From: Paenibacillus piscarius
GTDB taxonomy: Bacteria; Bacillota; Bacilli; Paenibacillales; Paenibacillaceae
Direction: 5' to 3'
NCBI RefSeq assembly: GCF_022234545.1
Contig: NZ_JAIEUI010000007.1
Span: forward strand, 1-64,000
Length of the DNA: 64,000 nucleotides
The position numbers and the translations under genes were made by a program. Under the pieces are notes generated by a model that saw nothing but the letters and a program-made list of their open reading frames with translations, did no database searches and was not told the origin of the DNA. How positions within the stretch are numbered: position 1 is the first letter of the stretch; every line of letters starts with the position of its first letter. Positions 46,775 to 54,668 of the stretch are shown piece by piece.

Positions 46775-48162
46775 CCGCCCAGCAGACCCGCCGGGGCGAG
46801 CATGGCTCCCGGTACCCGCAGCTCAGCGCCAGTGGCCCGTTCATCCGCTACCCGGGCAGCAGGCTCAGGGCTGCCGCCGGATGAACTTGAATCCAGCTGC
46901 TCCTGCAGGGCAAAAATTTTGGTGAAGTAATCCAAAGCTTCATTCCCCTGCTTACCGCCGGACATTTCTTTAATCACATTGATCGGGTCATGCATCATCT
47001 GGTTCACGATGCTCTTGGTCAGCCGCCGGATCACCTTGCGCTGATGCTCATCCAGCTCAGGCAGCTTGTTAAACAGACTGTCCATCGTCTCTTCATAGAT
47101 GCCGTTGGACTTGTCCTGCAGGGCCCGGATGACCGGTCTGACGCCGAGCGTCTTCAGCCAGAGCTGGAACTCCTCCATCTCTGCGGCAATCATCACTTCA
47201 ATCTTGGCGGCTTCGCTGCGGCGCATCTCCAGATTGCTCTCCACAATGCCTTCCAGATCATCGATATCGTAGAGGAACACATCCGGCACACTGGCCGCAG
47301 CCGGGTCAATATCACGGGGCACGGCAATATCTATCATGAACAGGGGACGCGAAGGGCGGCGCTTCATTCCTTCAGCCACCTGGGCAGCCGTCAGCACATA
47401 GCCGTCAGCACCTGTGGAGCTGATCACAATATCCACCTCATCGAGCTTCTTCAGCGCGTCCTCAATCGTGCTCGGCCGGCCCGAGAATTTCTCGGCCAGC
47501 TCGGCAGCACGGGCCCATGTGCGGTTGGCGACAATGACTTCCGCCGCTCCGCTGCTGTACAGATGCTTGACCGTCAGCTCGCTCATTTTGCCGGCGCCGA
47601 GAATGAGCACTCTTTTGCCGGTGAACATGCCGAAGATCCGCTTGCCCAGCTCTACCGCCGCGTAGCTGACCGAGACCGCACTCTCACCGATGGAAGTCTC
47701 ACTATGCGCACGCTTGCCGAGTGTCACCGCCTGCTTGAACAGCCGGTTGAACCAGGTGCCGGTAACCCCTTCGGCCTGTGCGGTCAGGAAGGCGCTGCGC
47801 ACCTGTCCCAGAATCTGCGTCTCGCCAATCACCATGGAATCCAGACCGCAGGTCACACGCATCAGGTGGGCAATCGCCTGCTCGTCTTCATATATATACA
47901 TATGCTGTGCAAACACATCACTTTTTACACCGAACCACTGCTCCATGTAGCTGCGGATGAAATAACCGCACATATGAAGGCGGTCCACGACCACATAAAT
48001 TTCCGTCCGGTTACAGGTGGCGACAACGACCCCTTCCAGAACGCTCTTCGTCTGCAGCAGCTGATGAAGCGCAGCCGGCAGATCCTTCTCGGCAAAAGCG
48101 AACTGTTCCCTCACCTCTACGGGAGCCGTACGGTAATTCAGGCCAACGACGACAATATGCAT
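46771..48162 (-). CDS. hemA: glutamyl-tRNA reductase
   Basis: This is the first enzyme of the C5 pathway: 463 residues reduce glutamyl-tRNA to glutamate-1-semialdehyde. The catalytic Cys50 is in VVVATCNRTEIY, GLDSMVIGETQILGQVR follows, and ILGAGKMSELTVKHL marks the NADPH domain. The C-terminus has a helical dimerisation domain plus about 40 extra low-complexity residues. GGTGA precedes the ATG. It heads the hem operon. Confidence 0.98.
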   Translation of the reverse strand: MHIVVVGLNYRTAPVEVREQFAFAEKDLPAALHQLLQTKSVLEGVVVATCNRTEIYVVVDRLHMCGYFIRSYMEQWFGVKSDVFAQHMYIYEDEQAIAHLMRVTCGLDSMVIGETQILGQVRSAFLTAQAEGVTGTWFNRLFKQAVTLGKRAHSETSIGESAVSVSYAAVELGKRIFGMFTGKRVLILGAGKMSELTVKHLYSSGAAEVIVANRTWARAAELAEKFSGRPSTIEDALKKLDEVDIVISSTGADGYVLTAAQVAEGMKRRPSRPLFMIDIAVPRDIDPAAASVPDVFLYDIDDLEGIVESNLEMRRSEAAKIEVMIAAEMEEFQLWLKTLGVRPVIRALQDKSNGIYEETMDSLFNKLPELDEHQRKVIRRLTKSIVNQMMHDPINVIKEMSGGKQGNEALDYFTKIFALQEQLDSSSSGGSPEPAARVADERATGAELRVPGAMLAPAGLLGG

Positions 48163-48264
48163 CGCTTGTTCACCATCCTAATCTCTATTCATTGGTGTAG
48201 GCACTGTTACTGCTAATCAGCAGAGATAACTACGAATTTCACAGGATCTCAAAACACTGTGTTA

Positions 48265-48273
48265 AGTATATCA
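48265..48273 (-). promoter_or_regulatory. extended -10 promoter of hemA
   Basis: TGATATACT on the minus strand (TATACT at 48265-48270) with the TGn extension lies about 105 nt before the hemA start. The -35 is weak. Confidence 0.5.
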
Positions 48274-48324
48274 CATCAAAATACGGCTTTTTACAAAACC
48301 TTTGAACTATTTATGAATTGCAGA

Positions 48325-48339
48325 TAATAATGATTATAA
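48325..48339 (-). promoter_or_regulatory. PerR/Fur-type box upstream of hemA
   Basis: TAATAATGATTATAA matches the 7-1-7 PerR box TTATAATNATTATAA at 13 of 14 defined positions (12 of 14 for the Fur version). On the minus strand it contains a TATAAT (48333-48338), which could be a second hemA -10, so binding would block transcription. hemA is a PerR target in B. subtilis. Confidence 0.5.
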
Positions 48340-48522
48340 ACAAGAACAAGCAAAATTTCTATAACTAAGCCACGCAATTTGCCTATCTGCTTAAAATACA
48401 GTGTTCCCCGAATTTTTAGTCATCTGTAACCGAATCTCCAAACTTCGCCCGCCGGATTTGCTTATCATCAGCAAGATCAGCCCGCCATTTCAAAGTTATA
48501 ATTAATAACATGGTAATGTATA

Positions 48523-48551
48523 TTGACAGAGAACAGCTGCGGTGTTAGCAT
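48523..48551 (+). promoter_or_regulatory. candidate promoter of the riboswitch operon
   Basis: A perfect TTGACA (48523-48528), a 17-bp spacer and a weak TAGCAT (48546-48551). It would place the start about 100 nt before the aptamer. CATAAT 20 bp downstream of the -35 is an alternative -10. Confidence 0.4.
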
Positions 48552-48568
48552 AATAAAAACAATTTTAA

Positions 48569-48646
48569 GTTATATTTTATAACACTCAAAATCAGATTAT
48601 CACAAAAACAAGTAACTAACGCAGTGTTTAAGTCATATTTTATGAC
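48569..48646. promoter_or_regulatory. twin 15-bp dyads before the purine riboswitch
   Basis: GTTATA-TTT-TATAAC (48569-48583) and GTCATA-TTT-TATGAC (48632-48646) are both perfect dyads with 6-bp arms, embedded in similar flanks (TTTAAG on the left). Centres are 63 bp apart, about six helical turns. They differ by a compensated pair, which suggests operators for one dimeric regulator or RNA hairpins. Confidence 0.45.
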
Positions 48647-48660
48647 AATAAGCATAATTT

Positions 48661-48736
48661 ACTCTCTTGTATAAGCCCGTTAATGTGGAATGGGCGTCTC
48701 TACAGGCAACCGTAAATTGCCCCAGGCTACGAGAGG
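48661..48736 (+). ncRNA. purine riboswitch aptamer, guanine/hypoxanthine class
   Basis: The aptamer shows P1 (CTCTC 48662-48666 with GAGAG 48731-48735), the J1/2 TATAA, the L2 loop, J2/3 TCTCTAC, the P3 arm GGCAACCGTAAATTGCC and J3/1 CTACG. The specificity nucleotide in J3/1 is C (48727), which pairs with guanine or hypoxanthine, not adenine. It precedes three purine-salvage and IMP-conversion genes. Confidence 0.92.
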
Positions 48737-48823
48737 CCAGCCAAGTGCTGGAGTATTCAGTGACGGAATAAGAGCCTAACAGGGCTTGTCCGCCTGCTAA
48801 TGCTTCATGCTCGCTCGGGCTGC

Positions 48824-48846
48824 GCCTCCTGGTCCTGGGGCTTTTT
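48824..48846 (+). terminator. candidate riboswitch terminator
   Basis: GCCTC and GGGGC pair around CTGGTCCT and are followed by TTTTT, about 90 nt after the aptamer and 32 nt before the first start codon. The stem is short, so the expression platform is only tentative. Confidence 0.45.
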
Positions 48847-48877
48847 ACATCCATATATAATAGAAGGAGTGAGGGCA

Positions 48878-49438
48878 ATGAGTGCATCCTATGCGCGCTT
48901 AACGGAATCAATCAGCCAGGCCAGAAACGTGAGAATCTACAAAAATAAAGATACCGCCTATGACTTCAAGCTCTATCCCTTCGGCGAACGCGGAACGTAT
49001 ATTGCCCCTGAGCTGATTCATGAGATCACCGATAATCTGGCTGAAGCTGTCACCGGTCAATTCCCGGATTTCGACTACATTGTCTCTCCAGAGCCCGGCG
49101 GGCATACGTGGGGTATGCTGACGGCCTATAAGCTGATGAAGCCGATGAATATTCTGCGCCTCAGCACTGAGCTGTATGAGAATTACGAGATCAGTGTGAG
49201 ACGGGAGACGGCTTATAATGAGAATTATATTTATTTTGACGGCTTCTCCGCCGGGGACCGGGTGCTGCTGCTGGATGATGTGATCAGCTCCGGGGCGACG
49301 ATCCGCTGCATTGCGGAGCAACTGTCCGTTATGGGCATCGAACTTGTCGGGGTGCAGGCCATTCTGGCCAAAGGCGGGCATTACCGGCAGCTTGAAGCAG
49401 ACATCGGCGTACCTGTCCGGGTGCTATCTAATGTATGA
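48878..49438 (+). CDS. purine-type phosphoribosyltransferase
   Basis: The 186 residues contain the type I PRTase PRPP loop VLLLDDVISSGAT (129-141) and an upstream YIVSPEPGGHTWG segment. The overall shape is like archaeal/adenine-type PRTases (hypoxanthine or adenine) and different from Xpt and Hpt. Start ATG at 48878 with AAGGAGTGAGGG upstream. The riboswitch and the downstream IMP dehydrogenase and hpt argue for a purine base substrate; which base is unknown. Confidence 0.75.
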   Translation: MSASYARLTESISQARNVRIYKNKDTAYDFKLYPFGERGTYIAPELIHEITDNLAEAVTGQFPDFDYIVSPEPGGHTWGMLTAYKLMKPMNILRLSTELYENYEISVRRETAYNENYIYFDGFSAGDRVLLLDDVISSGATIRCIAEQLSVMGIELVGVQAILAKGGHYRQLEADIGVPVRVLSNV

Positions 49439-49455
49439 GGGGGGAGTGACAAGCA

Positions 49456-50970
49456 ATGGCCTATTATTATGAGCAGCCTTCGAGAACCTTCAGCGAGTTC
49501 CTGCTGGTGCCCGGACTGACGACCAGGGATTGCATTCCGGGCAATGTGGACCTGAGCACCCCGGTTACCAAGTTCCGCCAAGGGGAAGCACCTGCGCTGA
49601 CCATGAACGTCCCGGTGACCTCTGCGGTAATGCAGGCGGTGTCCGACCACAACATGGCGATTGCCCTGGCCAAAAGCGGCGGCATCTCCTTCATCTACGG
49701 CTCCCAATCCATAGGGCAGCAGGCTGAGATGGTCCGCCGGGTCAAGAAGTTCAAGGCCGGATTCGTCCTCAGCGATTCCAATCTGCGGCCCGAGGATACC
49801 CTTCAGGATGTCTTGACGCTAAAAGCAAGCACCGGCCACTCCACCATCGCCATCACGGATAACGGAGAGCCGACAGGTAAGCTGATGGGTATCGTCACCA
49901 GCCGCGATTACCGCGAGAACCGGCTGCCGCCGGACTGCCCGATTACCGCGTTCATGACCCCTTTATCCTCGCTCATCTACGCCCCTGAAGGGACTTCCCT
50001 GACCGAAGCCAACGATCTGATCTGGGACCATAAGCTGAACTGTCTGCCGATTGTGAGTGCCAGCGGCCATCTGGTCCATCTGGTCTTCCGCAAGGATTAT
50101 GACAGCCATCAGGAGTATCCGCTGGAGCTGCATGACGATAACAAGCAGCTGATTGTCGGCGCGGGCATCAACTCCCGGGATTACAAGGAACGCGTACCGG
50201 CTCTGGTCGAAGCTGGTGCAGATATTCTCTGCATCGACTCCTCCGACGGGTATTCGGAATGGCAGGCGGAGACCCTCCGCTATATTAAGGAGACTTACGG
50301 GGAGAAGGTGAAGGTGGGCGCAGGCAATGTCGTAGACAAGGAGGGCTTCCTGTATCTCGCCGAGGCTGGAGCTGACTTCATTAAGGTCGGCATCGGCGGC
50401 GGCTCGATCTGCATCACCCGGGAGCAGAAGGGCATCGGCAGGGGGCAGGCTTCCTCCGTGATCGAAGTGGCAGCGGCCCGCCAGGAATATTATGAGCAGA
50501 CGGGCATGTACATCCCGATCTGCTCGGACGGCGGAATTGTCCATGATTACCACATTGTGCTGGCGCTGGCGATGGGGGCGGACTTCGTGATGCTCGGGCG
50601 CTACTTCGCCAGATTCGATGAGAGTCCGGGCCGTAAGCTGCTGGTTGGCGGAAACTTTGTGAAGGAATACTGGGGCGAAGGCTCCAGCCGGGCCCGCAAC
50701 TGGCAGCGGTATGACTTCGGCAATGATGACAAGAAGAGCAAGCTGGAGTTCGAGGAGGGAGTGGATTCCTTCATTCCTTATGCCGGCCGGCTGAAGGACA
50801 ATCTGGATATCAGCATCAGCAAAATCAAATCCACCATGTGCAACTGCGGCGCGCTCACCATCCCGGAATTGCAGCAGAAGGCGAAGATTACCCTGGTCTC
50901 CTCGACGACGATCTTTGAAGGCGGCGCTCATGATGTTATGCTTAAGGAAAAGGACAGATCATCCTCCTGA
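49456..50970 (+). CDS. IMP dehydrogenase of Tritrichomonas-like type
   Basis: This 504-residue enzyme oxidises IMP to XMP. It carries a CBS pair (about 105-225), the catalytic loop [13 protein letters not shown] with Cys319, and the flap dyad Arg418-Tyr419 in [10 protein letters not shown]. From memory the whole chain, including [16 protein letters not shown] and [11 protein letters not shown], follows Tritrichomonas foetus IMPDH, down to the same residue numbers, more closely than GuaB of B. subtilis. GGGGAG precedes the ATG. It is probably a second IMPDH beside a housekeeping guaB elsewhere. Confidence 0.93.
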   Translation: MAYYYEQPSRTFSEFLLVPGLTTRDCIPGNVDLSTPVTKFRQGEAPALTMNVPVTSAVMQAVSDHNMAIALAKSGGISFIYGSQSIGQQAEMVRRVKKFKAGFVLSDSNLRPEDTLQDVLTLKASTGHSTIAITDNGEPTGKLMGIVTSRDYRENRLPPDCPITAFMTPLSSLIYAPEGTSLTEANDLIWDHKLNCLPIVSASGHLVHLVFRKDYDSHQEYPLELHDDNKQLIVGAGINSRDYKERVPALVEAGADILCIDSSDGYSEWQAETLRYIKETYGEKVKVGAGNVVDKEGFLYLAEAGADFIKVGIGGGSICITREQKGIGRGQASSVIEVAAARQEYYEQTGMYIPICSDGGIVHDYHIVLALAMGADFVMLGRYFARFDESPGRKLLVGGNFVKEYWGEGSSRARNWQRYDFGNDDKKSKLEFEEGVDSFIPYAGRLKDNLDISISKIKSTMCNCGALTIPELQQKAKITLVSSTTIFEGGAHDVMLKEKDRSSS

Positions 50971-51000
50971 TCTCATCCTAAACCATAAGGAGCGTCAACC

Positions 51001-51528
51001 ATGACAGAAATTACTACGATTCTGGTAAGCAAGGAACAGCTTCAGCAGCGCGTCAAGGAGCTGGGCGCGGAAATCTCGCGCGATTATGCAGGCAAGGAGC
51101 TGGTGCTGGTCGGCATCCTGAAGGGCGGGGCGGTGTTCATGTCCGACCTGATGCGTGAGATTACTTTTCCGGTGGGAGTGGACTATATGTCCGTGTCCAG
51201 CTACGGTGCCAGCTCCACCTCCTCCGGCGTCATCACGATCAAGAAGGATATCGACCTGGATATCCGCGGCAAGCATGTACTGCTCGTCGAGGATCTGATC
51301 GACACCGGACAGACGCTGCAGCATCTCAAGGAGCTGTTCGCCCTGCGCGAAGCAGCCAGCGTGCGGATCTGCACCATCCTCAGCAAGCCGTCCCGCCGTC
51401 TGGTCGATGTTCCGATTGATTACAGCGGGATCGATATTCCAGACGAATTCGTCGTCGGCTACGGTCTGGATTACGCCGAGCAGTACCGCAACCTGCCGGA
51501 GGTCTGGATTGTGAAGACCGGGGAATAG
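51001..51528 (+). CDS. hpt: hypoxanthine phosphoribosyltransferase
   Basis: This 175-residue HPRT-family enzyme converts hypoxanthine/guanine to IMP/GMP. LVGILKGGAVFMSDL and the PRPP loop VLLVEDLIDTGQT (93-105) are clear, and the flexible-loop SSYGAS motif is present. AAGGAG precedes the ATG. It ends the guanine-riboswitch operon. A housekeeping hpt next to tilS/ftsH is normal in Bacillales, so this is likely a paralogue. Confidence 0.9.
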   Translation: MTEITTILVSKEQLQQRVKELGAEISRDYAGKELVLVGILKGGAVFMSDLMREITFPVGVDYMSVSSYGASSTSSGVITIKKDIDLDIRGKHVLLVEDLIDTGQTLQHLKELFALREAASVRICTILSKPSRRLVDVPIDYSGIDIPDEFVVGYGLDYAEQYRNLPEVWIVKTGE

Positions 51529-51590
51529 CCGGAATCACCATTCCGTACAATACAATACATCTCAGCCTTATTCTCTCAACCGCCATGCCT

Positions 51591-51640
51591 TAGCCTACGC
51601 AAAAAGCACCCGCCAGGGTGCTTCGCGCGCAGGCTATTTT
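51591..51640. terminator. bidirectional terminator between hpt and the SDR gene
   Basis: An inner stem AGCACCC/GGGTGCT gives TTTT on the minus strand, and the outer TAGCCT..AGGCTA arms give TTTT on the plus strand. Confidence 0.8.
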
Positions 51641-51666
51641 ATTGCAGGATTCTTACGTTGGACCTC

Positions 51667-52446
51667 TTACGCGTTCTTCCGGTACACCGGTGCACCCAGC
51701 GGCGAGCTGCCAGCGCCGCCATCTACAGCGATATCGGCCCCCTGGATATAAGACGAATCGTCAGAGGCCAGGAACAGCGCCACTCTGGCTACTTCCTCCG
51801 GTTCCCCTGCCCGGCCCAGCGGAATGGACTGCGACATGGCTGCCTCTGCCTGCTTCCAGTGCTCCATCGCCGCCTGTCCCCAGATTGGTGTCCGGGTTAC
51901 TCCGGGTGCAATATTGTTCACCCGGATACCCAGCGGCGACAGCTCGGACGCCAGCACCTTCGTCATGCTGCTGACCGCCCCTTTACTTGCAGCATAGGCC
52001 GCGTTGCCGGGTCTCCCGGTCTTAGCCAGCACCGAGCCGGTCAGAATGACCGAGGCTCCTGCCTTCAGATGCGGGAGAGCCGCCTGGACGGTGAAGAAAA
52101 CACCGGTCACATTGACTCTAAGCACTTCCTCGAAGGCGGCCTGCTCTGTCCCGCCAAGCGGAGTTGAAGCGGCGATGCCCGCATTCGCGTACACCACATC
52201 CAGCCTGCCGAATGCTTCAATGGCTGTATTCACAGCCTGTACAGCGCTGCTTGGATCGGCCACATCCCCCTGGACCGCACGGGCCTGCTCCGCGCCCAGC
52301 TCCGCCAGCGCCGCCTGCAGCGATACCGGATTACGGCCGGTAATGACCACTTTCGCTCCTTCTGCCACGAACAATTTTGCCGCTGTAAGCCCGATGCCGC
52401 TGTTTCCCCCTGTAATCAGGGCAACCTTCCCGTCAAGCTTTCCCAT
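51667..52446 (-). CDS. short-chain dehydrogenase/reductase
   Basis: The 259 residues follow the classical SDR plan: GGNSGIG cofactor motif (about 14-20), NAG (about 88-90), the catalytic Ser, then YAASK (Tyr/Lys) and an IRVNNIAPG segment. Arg near position 38 suggests NADP. The substrate is unknown. The start is the ATG at 52446 with GGAGGAG 8 nt upstream. The promoter region has paired AGAACGNNCGGT sites, so a TetR-type regulator encoded elsewhere may control it. Confidence 0.92.
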   Translation of the reverse strand: MGKLDGKVALITGGNSGIGLTAAKLFVAEGAKVVITGRNPVSLQAALAELGAEQARAVQGDVADPSSAVQAVNTAIEAFGRLDVVYANAGIAASTPLGGTEQAAFEEVLRVNVTGVFFTVQAALPHLKAGASVILTGSVLAKTGRPGNAAYAASKGAVSSMTKVLASELSPLGIRVNNIAPGVTRTPIWGQAAMEHWKQAEAAMSQSIPLGRAGEPEEVARVALFLASDDSSYIQGADIAVDGGAGSSPLGAPVYRKNA

Positions 52447-52539
52447 CGTTAACACTCCTCCACATGTAATCCATCGTTAGCACTCTTCTGCTTGTAATGG
52501 CCTTTCCTGTCCTAGCGAAACGTACTCTGCGCGTTTTTG

Positions 52540-52634
52540 AGACCGTTCGTTCTAGTAATGTCAAAAAAAATACTTCCTTAATATTTGCCATCTTTGATAT
52601 TTGTCATCTTAGCACATTTGAGAACGTTCGGTAA
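52540..52634 (-). promoter_or_regulatory. paired operator-like sites and -35 of the SDR gene
   Basis: AGAACGAACGGT on the minus strand (52542-52553) directly follows TTGACA (52559-52564). AGAACGTTCGGT on the plus strand (52621-52632) is its opposite-oriented partner. This is a common layout for TetR-family repressors. The -10 is not clear. Confidence 0.45.
52581..52612. repeat. 17-bp direct repeat pair
   Basis: ATATTTGCCATCTT and ATATTTGTCATCTT are 17 bp apart, one mismatch, between the two operator-like sites. Confidence 0.5.
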
Positions 52635-52722
52635 AGTATTATTTTCGCGCGCACCCTTAGGTCCTTCAGTGCCTCCTCCAACCAGTTCGGTTTATCGCAC
52701 ACATCTTCCCTCACACCTGCAC

Positions 52723-53239
52723 ATTGTAGTCGGTTTTCCAGCCCCAACTGTCGTATTGTAGTCGGTTTTCCGATTACATTTGGTCCGCGCAGCACCAGCT
52801 GACGTAATGTAGTCGGTTTTTCGATTACATTTGGTTCGCACAGCCCCAACTGACGTAATGTAGTCGGTTTTTCGATTACATTTGGTCCGCACAGCCCCAG
52901 CTGACGTAATGTAGTCGGTTTTTCGATTACATTGGGCACGTGCAGCACCAGCCGGCGTAATGTAGTCGGTTTTCCGATTACATTGGGCACGTGCAGCACC
53001 AGCTGACGTAATGTAGTCGGTTTTCCGATTACATTGGGCACGTGCAGCACCAGCCGGCGTAATGTAGTCGGTTTTCCGATTACATTTGGTCCGCACAGCC
53101 CCAGCCGGCGTAATGTAGTCGGTTTTTCGATTACATTTGGTTCGCACAGCCCCAGCCGGCGTAATGTAGTCGGTTTTCCGATTACATTGGGTCAACGCGC
53201 CCATACTGCGCCGAATGTAGTCGGTTTTCCGATTACAGC
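52723..53239. repeat. 51-bp hairpin repeat array B (10 units plus one truncated)
   Basis: Hairpins start at 52755, 52806, 52857, 52908, 52959, 53010, 53061, 53112, 53163 and 53214, all 51 bp apart. Arms are AATGTAGTCGG and CCGATTACATT, with TCGATT variants giving G-U. Linkers alternate between TGGTCCGCACAGCCCCAG-type and GGGCACGTGCAGCACCAG-type and end CTGACGT or CCGGCGT. A truncated unit (52723-52754) lacks 19 bases. The array begins directly after the terminator of the BNR protein and fills most of the 860-bp gap to the SDR gene. Confidence 0.93.
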
Positions 53240-53282
53240 AAAAAGACGGGTCTGTCCCCCTCACAGGGGTCAAGACCCGTCT
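53240..53282 (-). terminator. terminator of the BNR-repeat protein gene
   Basis: GACGGGTCT pairs with AGACCCGTC around an inner ACCCC/GGGG stem and is followed by TTTTT on the minus strand. Confidence 0.9.
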
Positions 53283-53306
53283 TCTTCTTCTTATACCGTT
53301 TACTGC

Positions 53307-54470
53307 TTACCGCGCCGCAGTCTCTAGAGTAAACTTCGGCGTCCAGGTGACGCCTGCATCCTTGGTGGAATACAAGGTAGAGCTGTTCAACCCCTTCACC
53401 GTCATCCAGCCGTGATTCGGATCGGTGAACGAGATCCTGCCCTCGAAGCCGGGGACCGCAGGCTGATTCTTCCAGGTCTTCCCGTTGTCCCTGGTCAATC
53501 CCACGCCTACCTCCTCTGCGGCAGGCTGATAACCAACCAGAACCGCTGCGTCTCCGGCCAGCACCAGATTGCCGGGCGTTCCCGCAGCCGGCCCTTTCTT
53601 CACCTTGGCCGTGCCGCTTCCGGGAGCCGGACCGCCGCCTGCGGTCTCCTGGGCAATAATTCGGGTCCAATCCGCTCCAGCGTTACTGCTGCCATACAGC
53701 GAATAAGAAGTCTGCGACATGCCAGCCCCGCCGTACAGCAACGCGTATACCTGATTACCCCCGGCATAGAGCTGGCCGTAACTGGCCTCAGGAGCGGACA
53801 CGCTCAGCACCCGGCTCCAGCTCTTCCCGCCGTCAGCCGTATGCATCACCCGGTAGCCGCTGCCCGGCACAACAACTGCAGCCCAGCCGTTATTCCGGCT
53901 GGTGAACTGCGCGCCCCGTGTATTGGCCGGCGTCTGCACCAGGCTCCAGCTCTCGCCGCCATCCCGGGTGTAATAGGTGGAGGCACGGCTATAACCGAAG
54001 CCTATGCTTCCATCCAGGAATTCCACCCGCTCGAAGGTGACCGGCTTGTTCATCAGCCGGGTCCAGGTAGAGCCGCCGTCGGCCGTCCGGAGCAGATAGA
54101 CGGCCTGGCCGCCATTAACGGTTGCCAGCGCCCAGCCATGCACATTATCCGGGAACTCGATCTGCCGGAAGCTCCACTGCCCGGTATAGATCTGCTGGAA
54201 ATGGCAGCCCCCGTCCGAGGTTCCGATCAGGAAGCCGTTCCCGGCGGCCCGTCCTGTATCCGCGCTCAGGAAATCCACATCCGCGATGCTGAGCGGCGTA
54301 GAGCCAGTACCGCTATGCGCCTTCTGCAGCTCCTGCAGAAGGCCATGGTCGCCGCTGCCGCAGGCCGGCGCTGCCTCCGCAGAAGAACCCGCCCCCCAGC
54401 CGGGCAGGGTGATGAGAATAACGGTAAGTAACGCCGTAACAGTCTGCTGTAATCTGCTCTTCAAGTTCAT
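53307..54470 (-). CDS. exported YCF48/BNR-repeat beta-propeller protein
   Basis: The 387 residues have a signal peptide (about 1-33, cut near AEA-AP) and at least six Asp-box repeats (DGGSTWT, DGGESWS, DGGKSWS, NAGADWT, DNGKTWK, DAGVTWT), giving a beta-propeller like YCF48/HCF136. The latter act in photosystem assembly, but this organism shows no photosynthesis genes, so the role is unknown. Start ATG at 54470 (AGGAGGTG upstream). It is monocistronic. Confidence 0.85.
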   Translation of the reverse strand: MNLKSRLQQTVTALLTVILITLPGWGAGSSAEAAPACGSGDHGLLQELQKAHSGTGSTPLSIADVDFLSADTGRAAGNGFLIGTSDGGCHFQQIYTGQWSFRQIEFPDNVHGWALATVNGGQAVYLLRTADGGSTWTRLMNKPVTFERVEFLDGSIGFGYSRASTYYTRDGGESWSLVQTPANTRGAQFTSRNNGWAAVVVPGSGYRVMHTADGGKSWSRVLSVSAPEASYGQLYAGGNQVYALLYGGAGMSQTSYSLYGSSNAGADWTRIIAQETAGGGPAPGSGTAKVKKGPAAGTPGNLVLAGDAAVLVGYQPAAEEVGVGLTRDNGKTWKNQPAVPGFEGRISFTDPNHGWMTVKGLNSSTLYSTKDAGVTWTPKFTLETAAR

Positions 54471-54668
54471 CGGTGACACCTCCTGAATATATATACCCTC
54501 TGTGCAAGTTTAACCATACACTCACAAGCATCCCCTTTTCCAGACGAAGTTATATAAGAAAAGGTACAAAACTGTAACTTATTCGGCTGTTAAAATCTCC
54601 TAATGAGGTTTAATAATAAGTAACATCATTATTACGAGCTTAGCGCATCCGAGGGGGAAGTGAACCAT

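Noticed and set aside
48216..48523. Classical PurR boxes between hemA and the riboswitch operon
   Set aside because: CCGAA-containing stretches are present but lack the paired PurBox arrangement.
52723..53239. CRISPR array
   Set aside because: The period is regular, but both the 26-nt and the 25-nt parts are conserved between units. There are no unique spacers and no cas genes.
52604..53327. Open frames through array B encoding repeats such as NVIEKPTTLR
   Set aside because: Same 51-bp periodic artefact; several overlapping frames on both strands are equally open and none has a start site.
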